From the NCBI RefSeq assembly GCF_020360975.1, contig NW_025408670.1:4526001-4590000 (forward strand): a DNA stretch of 64,000 nt, read 5' to 3'. The position numbers and the translations under genes were made by a program. Origin of the DNA: Hirsutella rhossiliensis. Lineage: Eukaryota; Ascomycota; Sordariomycetes; Hypocreales; Ophiocordycipitaceae. Positions within the stretch are counted from its first letter, which is position 1. Each line of letters starts with the position of its first letter. Positions 34,137-45,745 of the stretch are shown in pieces. The notes under the pieces were generated by a model. That model was not told the origin of the DNA. It did no database searches and saw only the letters and a list, made by a program, of their open reading frames with translations.

Positions 34137-37100
34137 CAACTAATAACGCCGCTGCCCTTATTCGAGCCGCAAATTCGAGGAAAATCGTTGGTATAGCAAA
34201 TCCGGCATTCGTCTTCCCACGGATCAGCAAGACCAACCGTTAGGACCTCCGACTATCCCCTACGAAAATCAGCTATCCTTGACTCTAGTGCGTCCCTCGA
34301 TATATGCAATACACTCTCACGATTCCGGTCCTTTAAGAAGGCACGAAAGGAATATCTTATTGCCGGGGAATCAACCGTACGGATAGAAGGATACGGAAGG
34401 GTAAATTTCACGATGAAATTACCTAACGGATCTATACGAATTCTTCGAAGAAAAAGGGTAGCTTTTTGCCCTCGATTTTCAACGAGCCTGATTTCCTTCC
34501 GCCTTCTTCGTAAGGAAGGAATCTTCTGGGATACGACGTCTAAGCCTACGAGGCTAGTCCAGAAGAATCAGACTATTGGGCTCATCGAGGAGAAATTCGG
34601 TCAATTTGTTCTCGAATTCCGACCTATCCTTAGGAAGGAACCTCTCGAGAAGTCAGCTTTCCCTGCAAGGAGGAATAGGTCTACCACAAAGGACCCTCTT
34701 CCGGCAGCCCAAGGAGACGGTCTTCTTTGGCACGCACGACTTGGTCACCCGGGCCCCCTAGCTTTACATAAGCTAGGCCTACAACAAGGCGTACGAATAA
34801 GGGGCCCAAAGACCGTCGAATGCGAATATTGCGGCCAAGGGAAAACCAGGAGACGAATTTCCAGACGAACGCCTATACGGCCGGACCAGCCGTGTGAGGA
34901 AATTTAGGTCGACTGGACCGACGTCTCTAGGGATCAGGAAAGCTTCGTTAGGGTGATGTTTTTCACAGACGCCTTTTCAGGGATAGTTTTCCCCTATTTC
35001 TTACGGACCTACCTAAGCAAGCACAACTGGTCTGCCCTCCGGGACTTCGTTAACTAGATGAAATCCCACTTTGGCTACGAGGTAAAGAAGATACGGTCTA
35101 ACGGAGAGCTATTTACGAAGGATATCTTAAATTGGCTTCGAAAAAGGGGCATTTTACCCCTCCCGTCAGCACCGAATACCCAGGCCCAGAACGGAGGGGC
35201 AGAAAGATCAGGGGGTGCTGTGATGGAAAGGGCCCGTACGATGAGACTTGCTGCAAAGCTTCCACACGACCTTTGGAGGGAAGTCGTTGAGACCGCCTGT
35301 TACCTTCGGAACCGGACCCCAAGGGACCCTAGGGGACCAAGGGACTATAGGGACCCAGAGACCCTTTTTAAGACCCAAGGAACAGATTGGAAATCCCACC
35401 TCGAGCTCTTTACGAAGAAAAGGGCCTCGCTAGCCCACCTTCGTGCCTACGGCTGCAAGGCATACGCAATGACTGCCGATGCACAGCTAAAAAGGAAGAA
35501 GAAAAGAAAGCTTGATCCTAGAGCCTTTGTTAGTTACCTCGTTGGGTATAATTCTACAAATATCTTCCGGATCTGGATTCCTCTTCTACGGAAGGTTATT
35601 TCGACTAGGGATGTGATTTTCGACGAATCTAGCTTCTTCGACGGAAAGAGGGATCAACAGCCCCTCTTACTCTCACAACGTCAGCTAATTCAGAAGATCC
35701 AAATCCCCCCTTCCCAACAGTCTCAAGAAGAGGTCCTAGACGAGGAAACGGAAGAAGAAACCGACGTCGAAGCAGTCGAGGATAACGCCGACTTCGAAGA
35801 AGAGGAAGCTGCTAGATCAGATAATCTAGACGAAGAAGGAGACTATAGGAAAGCGGTAGAGCTAGAATACGCCTACCTACCTACGCCTCCTCCTACGCAA
35901 GAAGAAGATCTAGAAGCAGTTTTTTCAGTCAGTCTTCCCGTCTCGACCCCTAAGGGGGTGGGAAAGGCACCTCTCTCGAAGGATTACCCGACTGCCTTTT
36001 TGTCCCTGCTTCGAGAAGCAAAGGAAGGTATAGGGCCCGATACGAAAGAAGACCAGTTTCTCCCCTATTTCGATCGTTTTTCCGACTTCTATCCCATGCC
36101 TATAGAAGACGGTTCCCACGGAGCGTTCACAGCAGGCCGGCTCTTCAAGCCACAGCTATCAGCAAGGAAGGTACACAAAAGAGACCTCCCGGACCCACCA
36201 GCAAACCAGAAGCAGCTAGAAAGACATCCTTTTAAAGACCAGTTTTTCCAGGCCCAGAAAGACCACCTAGCCTCACACGAAGAGATGGGGTCTTTCGAAG
36301 AGGTCCTAAAGGAAAAAGCAAGAGGAAAACAGGTCCTTAGCTGCAAGTGGGTCTTTATCTATAAGACTGATAAACACGGCTTCCTTTAAAAGTGCAAAGC
36401 CCGGCTAGTTGTCTGCGGGAACCAGCAAGAAAAAGGGGATCTTCCTACTAGGGCAACTACCCTAGCAGGGATGTCTTTCGGACCCTTATAGCTATAGCAG
36501 CAGAATTCGACCTCGAGCTCGATCAGATGGATGCAGTCAACGCCTTTGTTAACTGCCCACTCGAGGAAGAAGAAGTTGTCTACATGCGCCTTCCACCAGG
36601 CTTCCAACAGCCAGGAAAGGTTCTACGGCTTAGGAAAGCTCTATACGGATTACGAAGATCACCCCTTCTTTGGCAACAGCATTTAATAGGTTCCCTCGAA
36701 GCCCTAGGCTTCAAGAAAGTCCCTCAGGAACCGTGTATAATGCAGAAGGGTAAAATCACGGTCTTCTTCTACGTCGATGATATTATCTAGGCATACCTAA
36801 AAGAGGAAGAAGCTGCTGCAAGGGAGGCTATACGTGGCCTGCAACAAAGGTATAAGATGACCCGGCTAGGGGAGCCAAAGTGGTTCCTAGGGATACGAAT
36901 CCTTCGGAATAGGTCCCAACGGACTATCTGGCTTACCCAGGACGCCTATATTGATAAGGTCGCTTATAAATTCCTCCCTAATTCCCTCGATAAGAAGCTT
37001 CCCTCTACGCCTATGTCAGACGAAGAGCTTTTACCTGATCCGTCCTTTCAAGCCAGGGAGCAAGAGAAACACCAATATCAACAGAAGGTGGGCTCCTACT

Positions 37101-37818
37101 TTTTTTTAGCTATTTCTACTAGACCGGATATCTCTTTACGGTCTCCCGGCTAGCTAGGCACAACCAGAATCCTAGCCCTAGGCATCAAGAAGCAGCAAAC
37201 AGAGCTATCCTTTATCTCTATTCAACGAGATCACATGGTCTGCGCCTAGGAGGGCAGGGAAGGAAACAAGCTGCCGAAATCTTCCTCTGTTCGAGCGATT
37301 CGTCCTTTGCAGACAATTCCTTAGACAGAAAGAGCTCACAGGGGTATATCATGTCCCTTTTTGGAGGAACCATTGCTTGGAGCTTCGAAGCAGGCCACCG
37401 TTACGACTTCTAGTACGGAGGCAGAGCTACTAGCTCTTTCAGAAGCGTCAAAGAAGCGATTTTCCTTAGCCGGCTGCTAATATCGTTACGACTGCAAATT
37501 CCGACCCCATTAGCTATAGAATGCGATAACACGCAGACTATACGAATTCTTACGGAAAACAGCAAGTTGTCGACCCGGCTACGGCATATCGATATCCACC
37601 AGCATTGGTTACGCCAAGAGGTCCAAAGGGGACTTATTTCCGTCCGTTGGGTTCCAACGGCATCGATGAAAGCCGACGGTCTTACAAAGCCCCTGCCGAA
37701 GCAGAAGCTAGCTATCTTTTTACAGCAAATTGGGCTAGAAGACGTTCGAGAGAAGCTGTCCTTGGAAGCCCGCCTTGAGAGTCTACGAGAGGAGCTAATG
37801 GCCCGTACGAGAAGGTGA
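34137..37818 (+). pseudogene. Copia-1A pol: protease, integrase, RT, RNase H (several stops, two frameshifts)
   Basis: The protease motif is LDSSASLD (about 34273), where DSGA is expected; GGT to AGT is a RIP-type change. Next comes the integrase precursor domain (LLWHARLGHPG, CEYCGQGK). In the integrase core DWTD is present, but the second catalytic Asp is Asn at 35100-35102 (IRSNGELF), while the Glu of NGGAERSG is kept. RT has CKWVFIYKTDKHG, MDAVNAFVN and an intact YVDD (36770-36781). RNase H keeps SSDSSFADN and HIDIHQHWLRQEV. In-frame stops include 34905, 35055, 36387 and 36788. Comparison with Copia-1F shows a 1-nt deletion near 36478 and a 2-nt deletion near 37380. The end is TGA at 37816-37818. 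Confidence 0.9.
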
Positions 37819-38091
37819 CGTCTGCAGCCGAAGAAAAGGAAGAGGTTTTTCCCTTTAGAGGGCCCCCTATTTTGATTGGGTTTTTCCCTTCTAAGAAGGC
37901 CCCCTTTCTTATAGAACTTTCCCCTCTTTAGGCCCCTTTTCCTTAAGTAGGTCTGAAAGAGCCCAGGGACCCGAAAGGGCCCCTACTTTCCTCGAGTAAA
38001 GGGAGAAGTGCAGAGCTAAGAACCTCCTCTATACGCTCACCAGCCCGAAGCCGTATTAGCTATGCCCTTACTATAAGGGCAGGCCATAGCT

Positions 38092-38100
38092 AAGGGGGTG
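38092..38100 (+). other. Polypurine tract of Copia-1A
   Basis: AAGGGGGTG directly before the 3' LTR, the expected plus-strand primer. Copia-2 has AAGGGGGTA at the same place. Confidence 0.6.
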
Positions 38101-38558
38101 TGTCGCGAAGCGTGGCCTAATTTCGCAGTTCTCGAAGATATCCCTTGGCAAGAGGGACCAAGGAAGCTAGAAACACCCGGTGTGGAAGAAGGAGCCGAGA
38201 AGAGGTGCAGAAAGGAGGGTGGGGGCATAAGGGAAAGCATAAAGTGGCGAGAGATAAGACGGATATGCCGGAAACGGCTGCAAAGGAAGGAAAAAACCGG
38301 CAAAAAGCTCGGTAGTTGAAAGGACATCAGTGGCTTCTTTAAGCAGGATCTTCTTTGTTAATTGAGATGCTAGACGGGTGTAAATAGGGGCGTTGGATAG
38401 AGGAAAGAAGGACAATCAAGGCAATACAACAATCACTCCCCTACTGCAATTGCTGCCCCCGCAAGATTCAAACATCTCTACCCTGCCTATCCGACCCCTT
38501 ACTTCTACTTTCACCTTCGTGCATTTTATATGCACTTCTCGCATCTCTCTTCGCGAGA
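38101..38558 (+). repeat. 3' LTR of Copia-1A
   Basis: 458 bp, same ends as the 5' LTR, and followed by the ACTAT duplication. Between pol and this LTR (37819-38091) lies a 3' untranslated region without a frame. Confidence 0.96.
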
Positions 38559-40560
38559 ACTATAACTTAATATATATAAAAAAGGGATATAAATAGATAA
38601 AAGCCTTTAAAACGAAATTTAGACTATTTAAATATCTAGTAATACTATTTAGACTTATAAATATACTAGCTACCTTTTAATAGATAGTTAATAATATCCT
38701 ATATAAATACTTAGATATCTTTATAATAGTATACTTAGATAATATCCTAATCTTTTTAAATGCCTTAGAGGAATATAAGGAATACGTTTATAAAGTACTT
38801 TACGTACTTTAGAATATAAAGTTACTAGTTAAACTAAAGAAAAGTAGGTTCTATATATAAGAAGTAGACTTCCTTAGATATACGATCTTACTAAGAAAGA
38901 TATAAATATAATAAGATAAGATTAACTTAGTTAAAGAATAGCTAACGCTAAAGAAAGTTAAAGATATATAAAGTTTCCTAGGATTTATAAATTACTACTA
39001 ACGATTTATTAAAGATTTTAGAAAGATTTTAATACTATTATATAACTTAACGAAAAAGAAAAAAGGATTTATATAGGACGATAAAGCTAACGAAGCTTTT
39101 AAATATATTAAGACTATAATTATATAAGAACTAGTCTTAACTACCTTTAATCTAAAATAATAAATCGAACTTAAAACCGATATATTAGACTTTACTTTAG
39201 GAGTATAAATCGGATAAGAAGATAATAAAGAAAGACTATAACTAATTATATTTTATTCGAAAAAGCTATATAGTATAGAACTTAATTACTATATCTATAA
39301 TAAAGAATTCCTTATAATTATTTAAGCTTTTAAGGAATTTTAATACTACCTTCTTAAAAGTAAGTATAAAGTTAAGGTTTATATAAATTATAAAAATATC
39401 TTATACTTTATAATAATATAATAGTTAAATAGATAATAGATCTAATAGGCCGAATACTTATTAGAATTTAACTATAAAATAATCTATAAAAAGGGAATAG
39501 AAAATAGTTAAGCTAATACCCTTAGTTAACGAAGTAACTATAATATAAGGGTACTTATAGTAAAAGGATAGCTCTTAGAAATTAACGAAAATAGGAGCTA
39601 TTAGTAATAATAGCTAAATATAATATTTAAAGTATAACTTAACGACTTAATATACTAAAAGATCCTAAAATAGATAAAAGAATATAAAGTACTCAATAAA
39701 TATAATATAGGATATTTAAAAAGTTTTAATATATAAAAATAAAATTTAATACTATTAAAATTATAAGATAAAGTTATATAAGATATATATAAATATCTAA
39801 TATATAGATACTAAGGAATCTAAAGAATAATAAAACGGATTAAACGATAATATAACTTTTTATAGCTTAAAGAAGTAGTATAATAAGTTATTAAAGAATA
39901 TAAACTTTATATATAAAGTAAAGCTAAATAATATAAACTATATAAAGAATTATAACCGCTATTAATACTAGAAAAACTATAGGATTTAATAGCTTTTAAC
40001 TATATTATAAAGCTATTACTATTAAAAGAACCTATAGCTAACGTTAAGTATAATAGTATATTTATTATTACTAATAAACTAATAAATTATAGATACTTTT
40101 TACTATATAAAGAAGTAAGTAATATAAAAGAGCTAGTATATATATTCCTATAAATAATTATTAGTAATTATAGACTACTAAATAAGATTATCTTTAATAA
40201 AGAAAGTATATTTATAGCTAAGTTTTAGTAAGCTCTTATAGTATAATTAAGGATAAAATATAAGCTTAGTATAGCTTATTACCTATAAATAGATAGATAA
40301 ATAGAACGACTTAATTAAACGCTTAAATAATATTTATAATACTATATTAGCTATAAATAAAACGATTAAGTTAAATAGCTACTAATAGCGTAACTAGCTT
40401 ATAATAGCTTAGTTATAGAAATAACTAAGCTCTTACTAGTATACGTTAATTATAAATATAACCTAGAAGTATTTAAGGTTAGTTAATAAGGACTATAAGT
40501 AGATTAAGTAATACTATAAGTAGATTAGCTATAAAGATTATATAAAGAAATATAATAAGA
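38559..40560 (+). pseudogene. Gypsy-1 pol continued: RT, RNase H, integrase (RIP-dead)
   Basis: Resumes the RT frame exactly after the insertion (NLIYIKKGY). The active site at 38732-38743 reads YLDN instead of YLDD. VKDI, stop, SFLGFINYY marks the end of RT. RNase H (about 39170-39420) retains ELNYYIYNKEFL. The integrase (about 39800-40560) retains AYYL, stop, ID and IERLN near its Glu and LAYNS downstream. The chromodomain follows at about 40900-41000 (EYLTK, stop, KGYKLKENT). Confidence 0.8.
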
Positions 40561-41029
40561 ACTTTAATTTATTAAAGAATAAATATCTACTTACTATAAT
40601 AAAAAAAGATTATAAGGACTAATCTTTTAAGAGGGAGATATAGTCTACCTTATATAACGAAATATTAAAATAAAACGACTAAGTAATAAATTAGATTTTA
40701 AGAAACTTAGACCGTTTAAGGTTACGAAAACTATTTTAAAAGTTAACTATAAACTTTCGCTACTAATAATAATATAGATATACCTAATATTTTATATCTT
40801 ATTATTAAAACTAGCGCTATAAAACGCTAAACTATAGGAAAAAATTTAAGTTAATAACGATTAAGAATATAAAGTAAAATAAATACTAGATATAAGAAAA
40901 TAAGGTTACTAATAAGAGTACCTTACTAAGTAGAAGGGATATAAACTAAAGGAAAATACTTAGGAACTACTTAAGTACTTAACCTATTATAGCTCTCTAC
41001 TTTAATAATTTTACTAGAAGGTTTAAGAG

Positions 41030-41640
41030 GGATTAAAGGACTAAGATTTATAAACTCCTTACTAATACTAAAAAAAGACTAATTTACCTTATTAAGAACG
41101 CTTAACAATTATATATTATTTACTACTTAATACTTATATATATTAAGTATAAGTAAAACACTATCTTTAGTATTTACTTCTTAGATACTACGATAAAATA
41201 ACTTAGAACTCTTTTCCTTTATATAATTCTAAATCTTTTAAATATAAGCTAAATAATTAACGGCGATAGATATTTATAACTAAAGGTTCGTAAGCTATAC
41301 TTAAAGCTTTAATAAGGCTTCCCTAGCTTCCTCCTCTTTAAAGTATAACCTATACTACTCCGCTAATAATTTAGTTACTAAAAGAAATACGTTAGCTACT
41401 ATATATAGAAAGAATTAAAAGATACTTATAAGAAGAAGCTACTAAAATACTATTATAATAGGGACGACTACTAGTAATATAATTATTATAGCGTAAAGAA
41501 TTTTTAGCTATTTAATAATTCGTCTTCTTTACCTTAAAGTATTAAGTATATAGTATATTAATAGGATCTCTACTTAAGTCGATATACTTAATAAGAGGAG
41601 CGCGCTTAGAGGCTTTCTAAGAACGATTTTTTAGTATATA
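41030..41640 (-). pseudogene. Antisense ORF of Gypsy-1 (second copy)
   Basis: Aligned with 540-1150 of Gypsy-1L. The minus-strand frame again reads LLAE, stop, YRLY and KEEEAREALLKL, with TAG/TAA stops at former Gln positions, some of them shared. This copy is more RIPed than Gypsy-1L. Confidence 0.45.
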
Positions 41641-41753
41641 ACTAGATATACTATTAGTAGTATATCTTAAAAGGATAAAGAAATAAAGAACGATATACTT
41701 ATATATAACGCGATAAGGGTATATTTATATATAGCGGCTAAGGTAGCTATAGT

Positions 41754-42230
41754 TCTCGCGAAAAGAGATACGAGAAGTATATAAAAATATATAAAGGTAA
41801 AATTAGAAGTAAGGGGTTAGATAGGTAGGGCAGAGAGATTTAATTCTTACGGGAGTAGTAATTATAGTAGGGGAGTAATTATTATATTGCCTTAATTATC
41901 TTTCTTTCCTCTATCTAACGCCCCTCTTTATATCTATTTAGCATCTTAATTAATAAAGAAGATCCTACTTAAAGAAGCTAATAATATCCTTTCGACTACT
42001 AAGCTTTTTACCGTTTTTTTCCCCTTCTTTCTAGCCGTTGCCGGTATATCCGTCTTATCTCTCGCTACCTCTATAGGAAGCTATCGCTACTTCTACTTCC
42101 CCTCTTACCCCTACCCTCCTCTCTATACCTCCTTTTAGCTCCTTCCTTAAAACCTGTTTTTTAGCTTCTTAGGTCCCTCGTACTAAGGGATATCTCCGAG
42201 AACTACGAAATTAGGCCACGCTTCGCGATA
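41754..42230 (-). repeat. Solo LTR of Copia-1 inside Gypsy-1
   Basis: A 477-bp LTR in minus orientation (TCTCGCG to CTTCGCGATA), flanked by ATAGT at 41749-41753 and 42231-42235. Gypsy-1L shows the unoccupied site (GCTATAGTAGGTC near 1275), which proves the insertion. It was left by LTR-LTR recombination. Confidence 0.93.
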
Positions 42231-42273
42231 ATAGTAGGTCTTATAAATAAGACTAAAAGGAGGGGAGATATCG

Positions 42274-42724
42274 TATTATAACTATAGCTACTAGGCCGCT
42301 AACGGTCGACCGCGTTAAGTATATAATATAGTTTAATAGATAAATAGTTAGTATAACTATTTAATAGATATAGGATTAAGGGGATCGTAAAGATCTAAGT
42401 AATCTAGGATTAATAGGATTACTATACTTTATATAATCTAATATTAGGGATTATAGCTAGGCCTATAATCTAAGGATAGTCTCTATAGGTATATATAGCT
42501 ACCTACTTTTACTCTTTTAGATAGATAGCTCTCTAGCTTTTAATATAGATCTTTATTATAATTCTATCTTTAATTTTAATTACCTAGCTATAGTCTATAG
42601 TTTATAACCTCTAACTAATTACTAACGTAATATATATATTATTACTAAGACTACGCCTTATTATATCTATAAATATAAACCCCCTTAATAGGTTTATCCC
42701 TTAAGAATAATACCGGTCGTTATA
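42274..42724 (+). repeat. 3' LTR of Gypsy-1
   Basis: 451 bp, TATTATAAC to GGTCGTTATA, preceded by a purine tract (AAAAGGAGGGGAGATATCG) and followed by the CTAGG duplication. Confidence 0.9.
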
Positions 42725-43588
42725 CTAGGTTAAGTACTAGCTATAAAGGAATAAAACTACTTATTATTATACTTTAATAGCCTCTTTATTTAGTTTTAAG
42801 CTAGGTTCTTAAAAGATAGTTAAGTACCTATTATTAATAAGCTTTATTAATAGAGATATATCCTATAGCTATTAATAAGAAAGAGCTTTTATAAGGAAGT
42901 ATTAGTTAGCTTCCTTTAGGATTTCTTCTTACTTAGCTAACTATAAGGAAGCTAGTAGGTTCCTAGTAAAAAAGGCTCCTAAGTAAGCTATATAGGTTTT
43001 CTTAATATAGTTAGTTATATAGCCCTTTAAAGAAGCTATTAAGATCTTAAGCTTTAAAAGCTACTACTTAAGGGTCTCTTCCTCTTAAAGAGAGATTAGC
43101 TTTATAGTACTAACGGATTCTATTATTACTATATATATAGTAGTTAATAGTATTATTTTATAAAGGTATTCCTTATAATAACTCTTATAGTTACTTAAGG
43201 TAGTAGAAAAAGCTCTTTACTTTATAAAGGTTAACTTAAAGAAAAGGGAAGCTCTCTTTATAAATTCTATTACCTTAAGATAAAGAGGGGGCTTAAGAGG
43301 GTCCTACTTATTAAAGAAGACTAAATTATAAATAGTTCTATTTATATAAGCTTATAGCTCCTTTATATACTTATCTTAATCTTAGGGCTTTATAAGTATT
43401 ATCTTATAAACTATAAGGATAGTAAAGGAGTTGTTTTTTAATATTATTATAAAAGAGGGGGTAGAAAAGTTAATTAAAAATTAGCTTTTCTAGTAAGAGG
43501 GGTAAAAGGCAGCTATAAAGGATATAAGAAAGGTGCCTTTTTATAGTAGCTAGAAGGTATAGGATTTTATTCCTCTTAAGCCTATAAC
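42725..43588 (-). pseudogene. Copia-1B gag, 5' part (RIP-dead)
   Basis: Reverse complement of the Copia-1A gag (33312-33600 and upstream leader), continuing from 27964 after the Gypsy-1 insertion. It ends at the primer-binding-site complement next to the 5' LTR. Confidence 0.7.
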
Positions 43589-44065
43589 TCTTATAAAGAG
43601 AGATATAAGAAGTATATATAAAATATATAAAAGTAAAATTAAAAGTAAGGGGTTATATAAGTAAGGTAAAGATCTTTAATTCTTATAAGGGTAGTAATTA
43701 TAGTAAGGGAGTAATTATTATATTACTTTAATTCTCTTTCTTTCTTTTATTTAACGCCCCTCTTTATACCTATATAGTATCTTAATTAATAAAGAAGATC
43801 CTACTTAAAGAAGCTATTAATATCCTTTTAACTACCGAGCTTTTTACTAGTTTTTCCCCTCCTTTCTAGCCGTTACTAGTATATCCGTTTTATCTCTTAC
43901 TACCTTTATAGAAAGCTATTACTACTTTTACTTCCCCTCTTACCCCTACCCTTCTCTTTATACCTCCTTTTAGCTCTTTCTTTAAACCTTATTTTTTAAC
44001 TTCCTAGGTCCCTTATACTATAGGCTATCTCTAAGAACTATAAAATTAAGCTATACTTTATAATA
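43589..44065 (-). repeat. 5' LTR of Copia-1B
   Basis: 477 bp, TCTTATAAAGAG to CTTTATAATA. The ends are the fully RIPed versions of TCTCGCG and CTTCGCGACA. Confidence 0.85.
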
Positions 44066-44591
44066 AAATTAGGTATACCTTTAAAGGGTAAGCTATAGTT
44101 AAGAGGGTATATTATAAAGTATAGCTTAGTTTTATAGTTCTTAAAGATATCCTTAAGTATAAGGGATCTAAGAAGCTAAAATAATTAATATAAAAAAGAA
44201 AGAAGAAGCTAAAAAGAGGTATAAAAAAAGGTAAGAAACGAAAGGGAAGTAAAAGTAGTAATAGCTTCTTATAAATATAGTAAGAGATAAGATAAAAGAA
44301 ATAGTAATATTTAAAAAGGAAGGGAAAAACTAATTAAAAGCTTAATAGTTATAAGGATATTAATAGCTTCTTTAAGTAAGATCTTCTTTATTAACTTTAA
44401 TATAAGAAGGATATAAAAATAAGTATTAAATAAAAGAAAGAAAGATAATTAAGAAAATATAATAATAATTCCCTTAATATAATTATTACTCTTATAAAAT
44501 TTAAATAACTTTACCTTACTTATTTAACCTCTTACTTTTAATTTAACCTTTATATATTTTATATATACTTCCTATATATCTCTTTATAAGT
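44066..44591 (+). mobile_element. Copia-1E: 3' terminal fragment of another Copia-1 copy
   Basis: About 44 bp that match the end of the Copia-1 untranslated region and its polypurine tract (AAGAGGGTA), then an LTR from 44110 to about 44591 in plus orientation. It abuts the 5' LTR of Copia-1B, forming a head-to-head LTR pair. RIP is extreme; the terminal CGCGAGA has become TATAAGT. Confidence 0.75.
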
Positions 44592-45329
44592 ATATTAGCT
44601 ATTACTTAACTTTCTTTTAACTTTATTTCTTATATAGTTCTTATAAAGATAAAGATAAAGACTTTTTAAGCTAAATATTGACCTTATATACTTAGTTTTA
44701 TATTTATAAAACTATTATTATAGTAAACCTATTATTATATAAGCTTAAATTATAGCCTTTATTTATATAAAACTAAATATAACTTTATATATAATAACTA
44801 AGGTTTCTTTACGATTAAGGGAAACTTTAGTTAAGGGATTATATAAGCTATAATAAGCTTATAATAACTATTAAACTTTATAGCTAACTATATAATAACC
44901 TTAATCTTTATACTTTCTATTATACTTAAAGTATACTTTACTTACTTTAAGGTAATCCTTTTTACTAGTATTTATATTTCTTATATATTACTCTTTTTCT
45001 TTTAAGCTTAAAAGAGTAAAGTCCTTTTTATTATTTAAGGTAAGAAGCGGTTTTATCTTTATTACTTAAACTATTATAAGCTACTTAGCTAAAAGGAAGA
45101 GGTACTTTATATTAAAGTATATAAATAAACTATAATATAAATAATAGCTATAAGCTTCCTTTTTTTAATCTTCTTACTTATTACTTAAGGTATAAGATAA
45201 TATAAAGGGTATTTAATAATATCTTCTTACTATATTTAGCTTAGTTTATATAAGTAGTTAATATTAAGGTATCTTTATTAATATTAATAGTTAGCTATTC
45301 CTTTTATAAAAAGGTAGTAATACTATTAC
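44592..45329 (-). mobile_element. Gypsy-2-like fragment, heavily RIPed
   Basis: Parts of this AT-rich segment align with 8341-8700 of Gypsy-2 in the same orientation, for example TTAAGGGAAACTT with the following region around 44813-44920. It therefore derives from the gag-pol junction of a Gypsy-2 relative. No frame is readable. Confidence 0.55.
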
Positions 45330-45745
45330 TATCGCGAAGTATAGCTTAATTTTATAGTTCTTAGAAATATCCTTTAGTAGGAGGGACTAAAGAAGCTAAA
45401 AATACTTAATATAAAAAAAAGGAGCTAAAAAGAAGTATAGAAAGGAAGGTAGGGGTATAAGGGGAAGTAAAAGTAGTAATAGCTTCTTATAAAAGTAGCG
45501 AGAGATAAAACGGATATACTAGTAACGGCTAGAAAAGAAGGGAAAAAACTAGTAAAACGCTTAGTAGTTAAAAGGATATTAATAGCTTCTTTAAGTAGGA
45601 TCTTTTTTATTAATTAAAATACTAAATAGGTATAAAGAGGGGCGTTAAATAAAAGAAAGAAGAAAAATAAAAGCAATATAATAATTACTCCCTTACTATA
45701 ATTACTACCCTTATAAGAATTAAATATCTCTACCTTACCTATCTA

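Larger units (their letters stand above)
32290..38558 (+). mobile_element. Copia-1A: young, lightly RIPed Ty1/Copia retrotransposon (6269 bp)
   Basis: Identical-length 458-bp LTRs at 32290-32747 and 38101-38558 differ at seven sites. The target duplication is ACTAT (32285-32289 and 38559-38563). It is inserted in the RT of Gypsy-1 and is the innermost, least mutated element of the region. The order gag, protease, integrase, RT, RNase H is that of Pseudoviridae (Copia). Gag and pol share one frame over most of the length. Premature TAG/TAA codons and at least three small deletions show it is not autonomous now. Confidence 0.96.
27965..42724 (+). mobile_element. Gypsy-1: full-length chromodomain LTR retrotransposon with two nested insertions
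   Basis: Bounded by 451-bp LTRs (27965-28415 and 42274-42724) and by the 5-bp duplication CTAGG. Subtracting Copia-1A and the Copia-1 solo LTR with their duplications leaves about 8.0 kb, normal for a chromovirus. The plus strand encodes gag, RT, RNase H, integrase and chromodomain, all RIP-dead. It sits in the gag region of Copia-1B and is therefore younger than that copy. Confidence 0.92.
22824..44065 (-). mobile_element. Copia-1B: minus-strand Ty1/Copia element split by Gypsy-1
   Basis: This is a complete but RIP-saturated copy of the Copia-1 family. Its 3' LTR is at 22824-23309, its body at 23310-27964 and 42725-43588, and its 5' LTR at 43589-44065. The body aligns in reverse complement with Copia-1A from the 3' untranslated region through RT, integrase and gag. 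Gypsy-1 (27965-42724) is inserted in gag and flanked by a CTAGG duplication (27960-27964 and 42725-42729). Many CG sites have become TA, meaning both strands were hit. No clear target duplication was found around the LTRs. Confidence 0.85.

Noticed and set aside
35058..36389. 443-residue frame as an intact host protein
   Set aside because: It is the integrase-to-RT middle of Copia-1A pol, cut at both ends by RIP-type stops.
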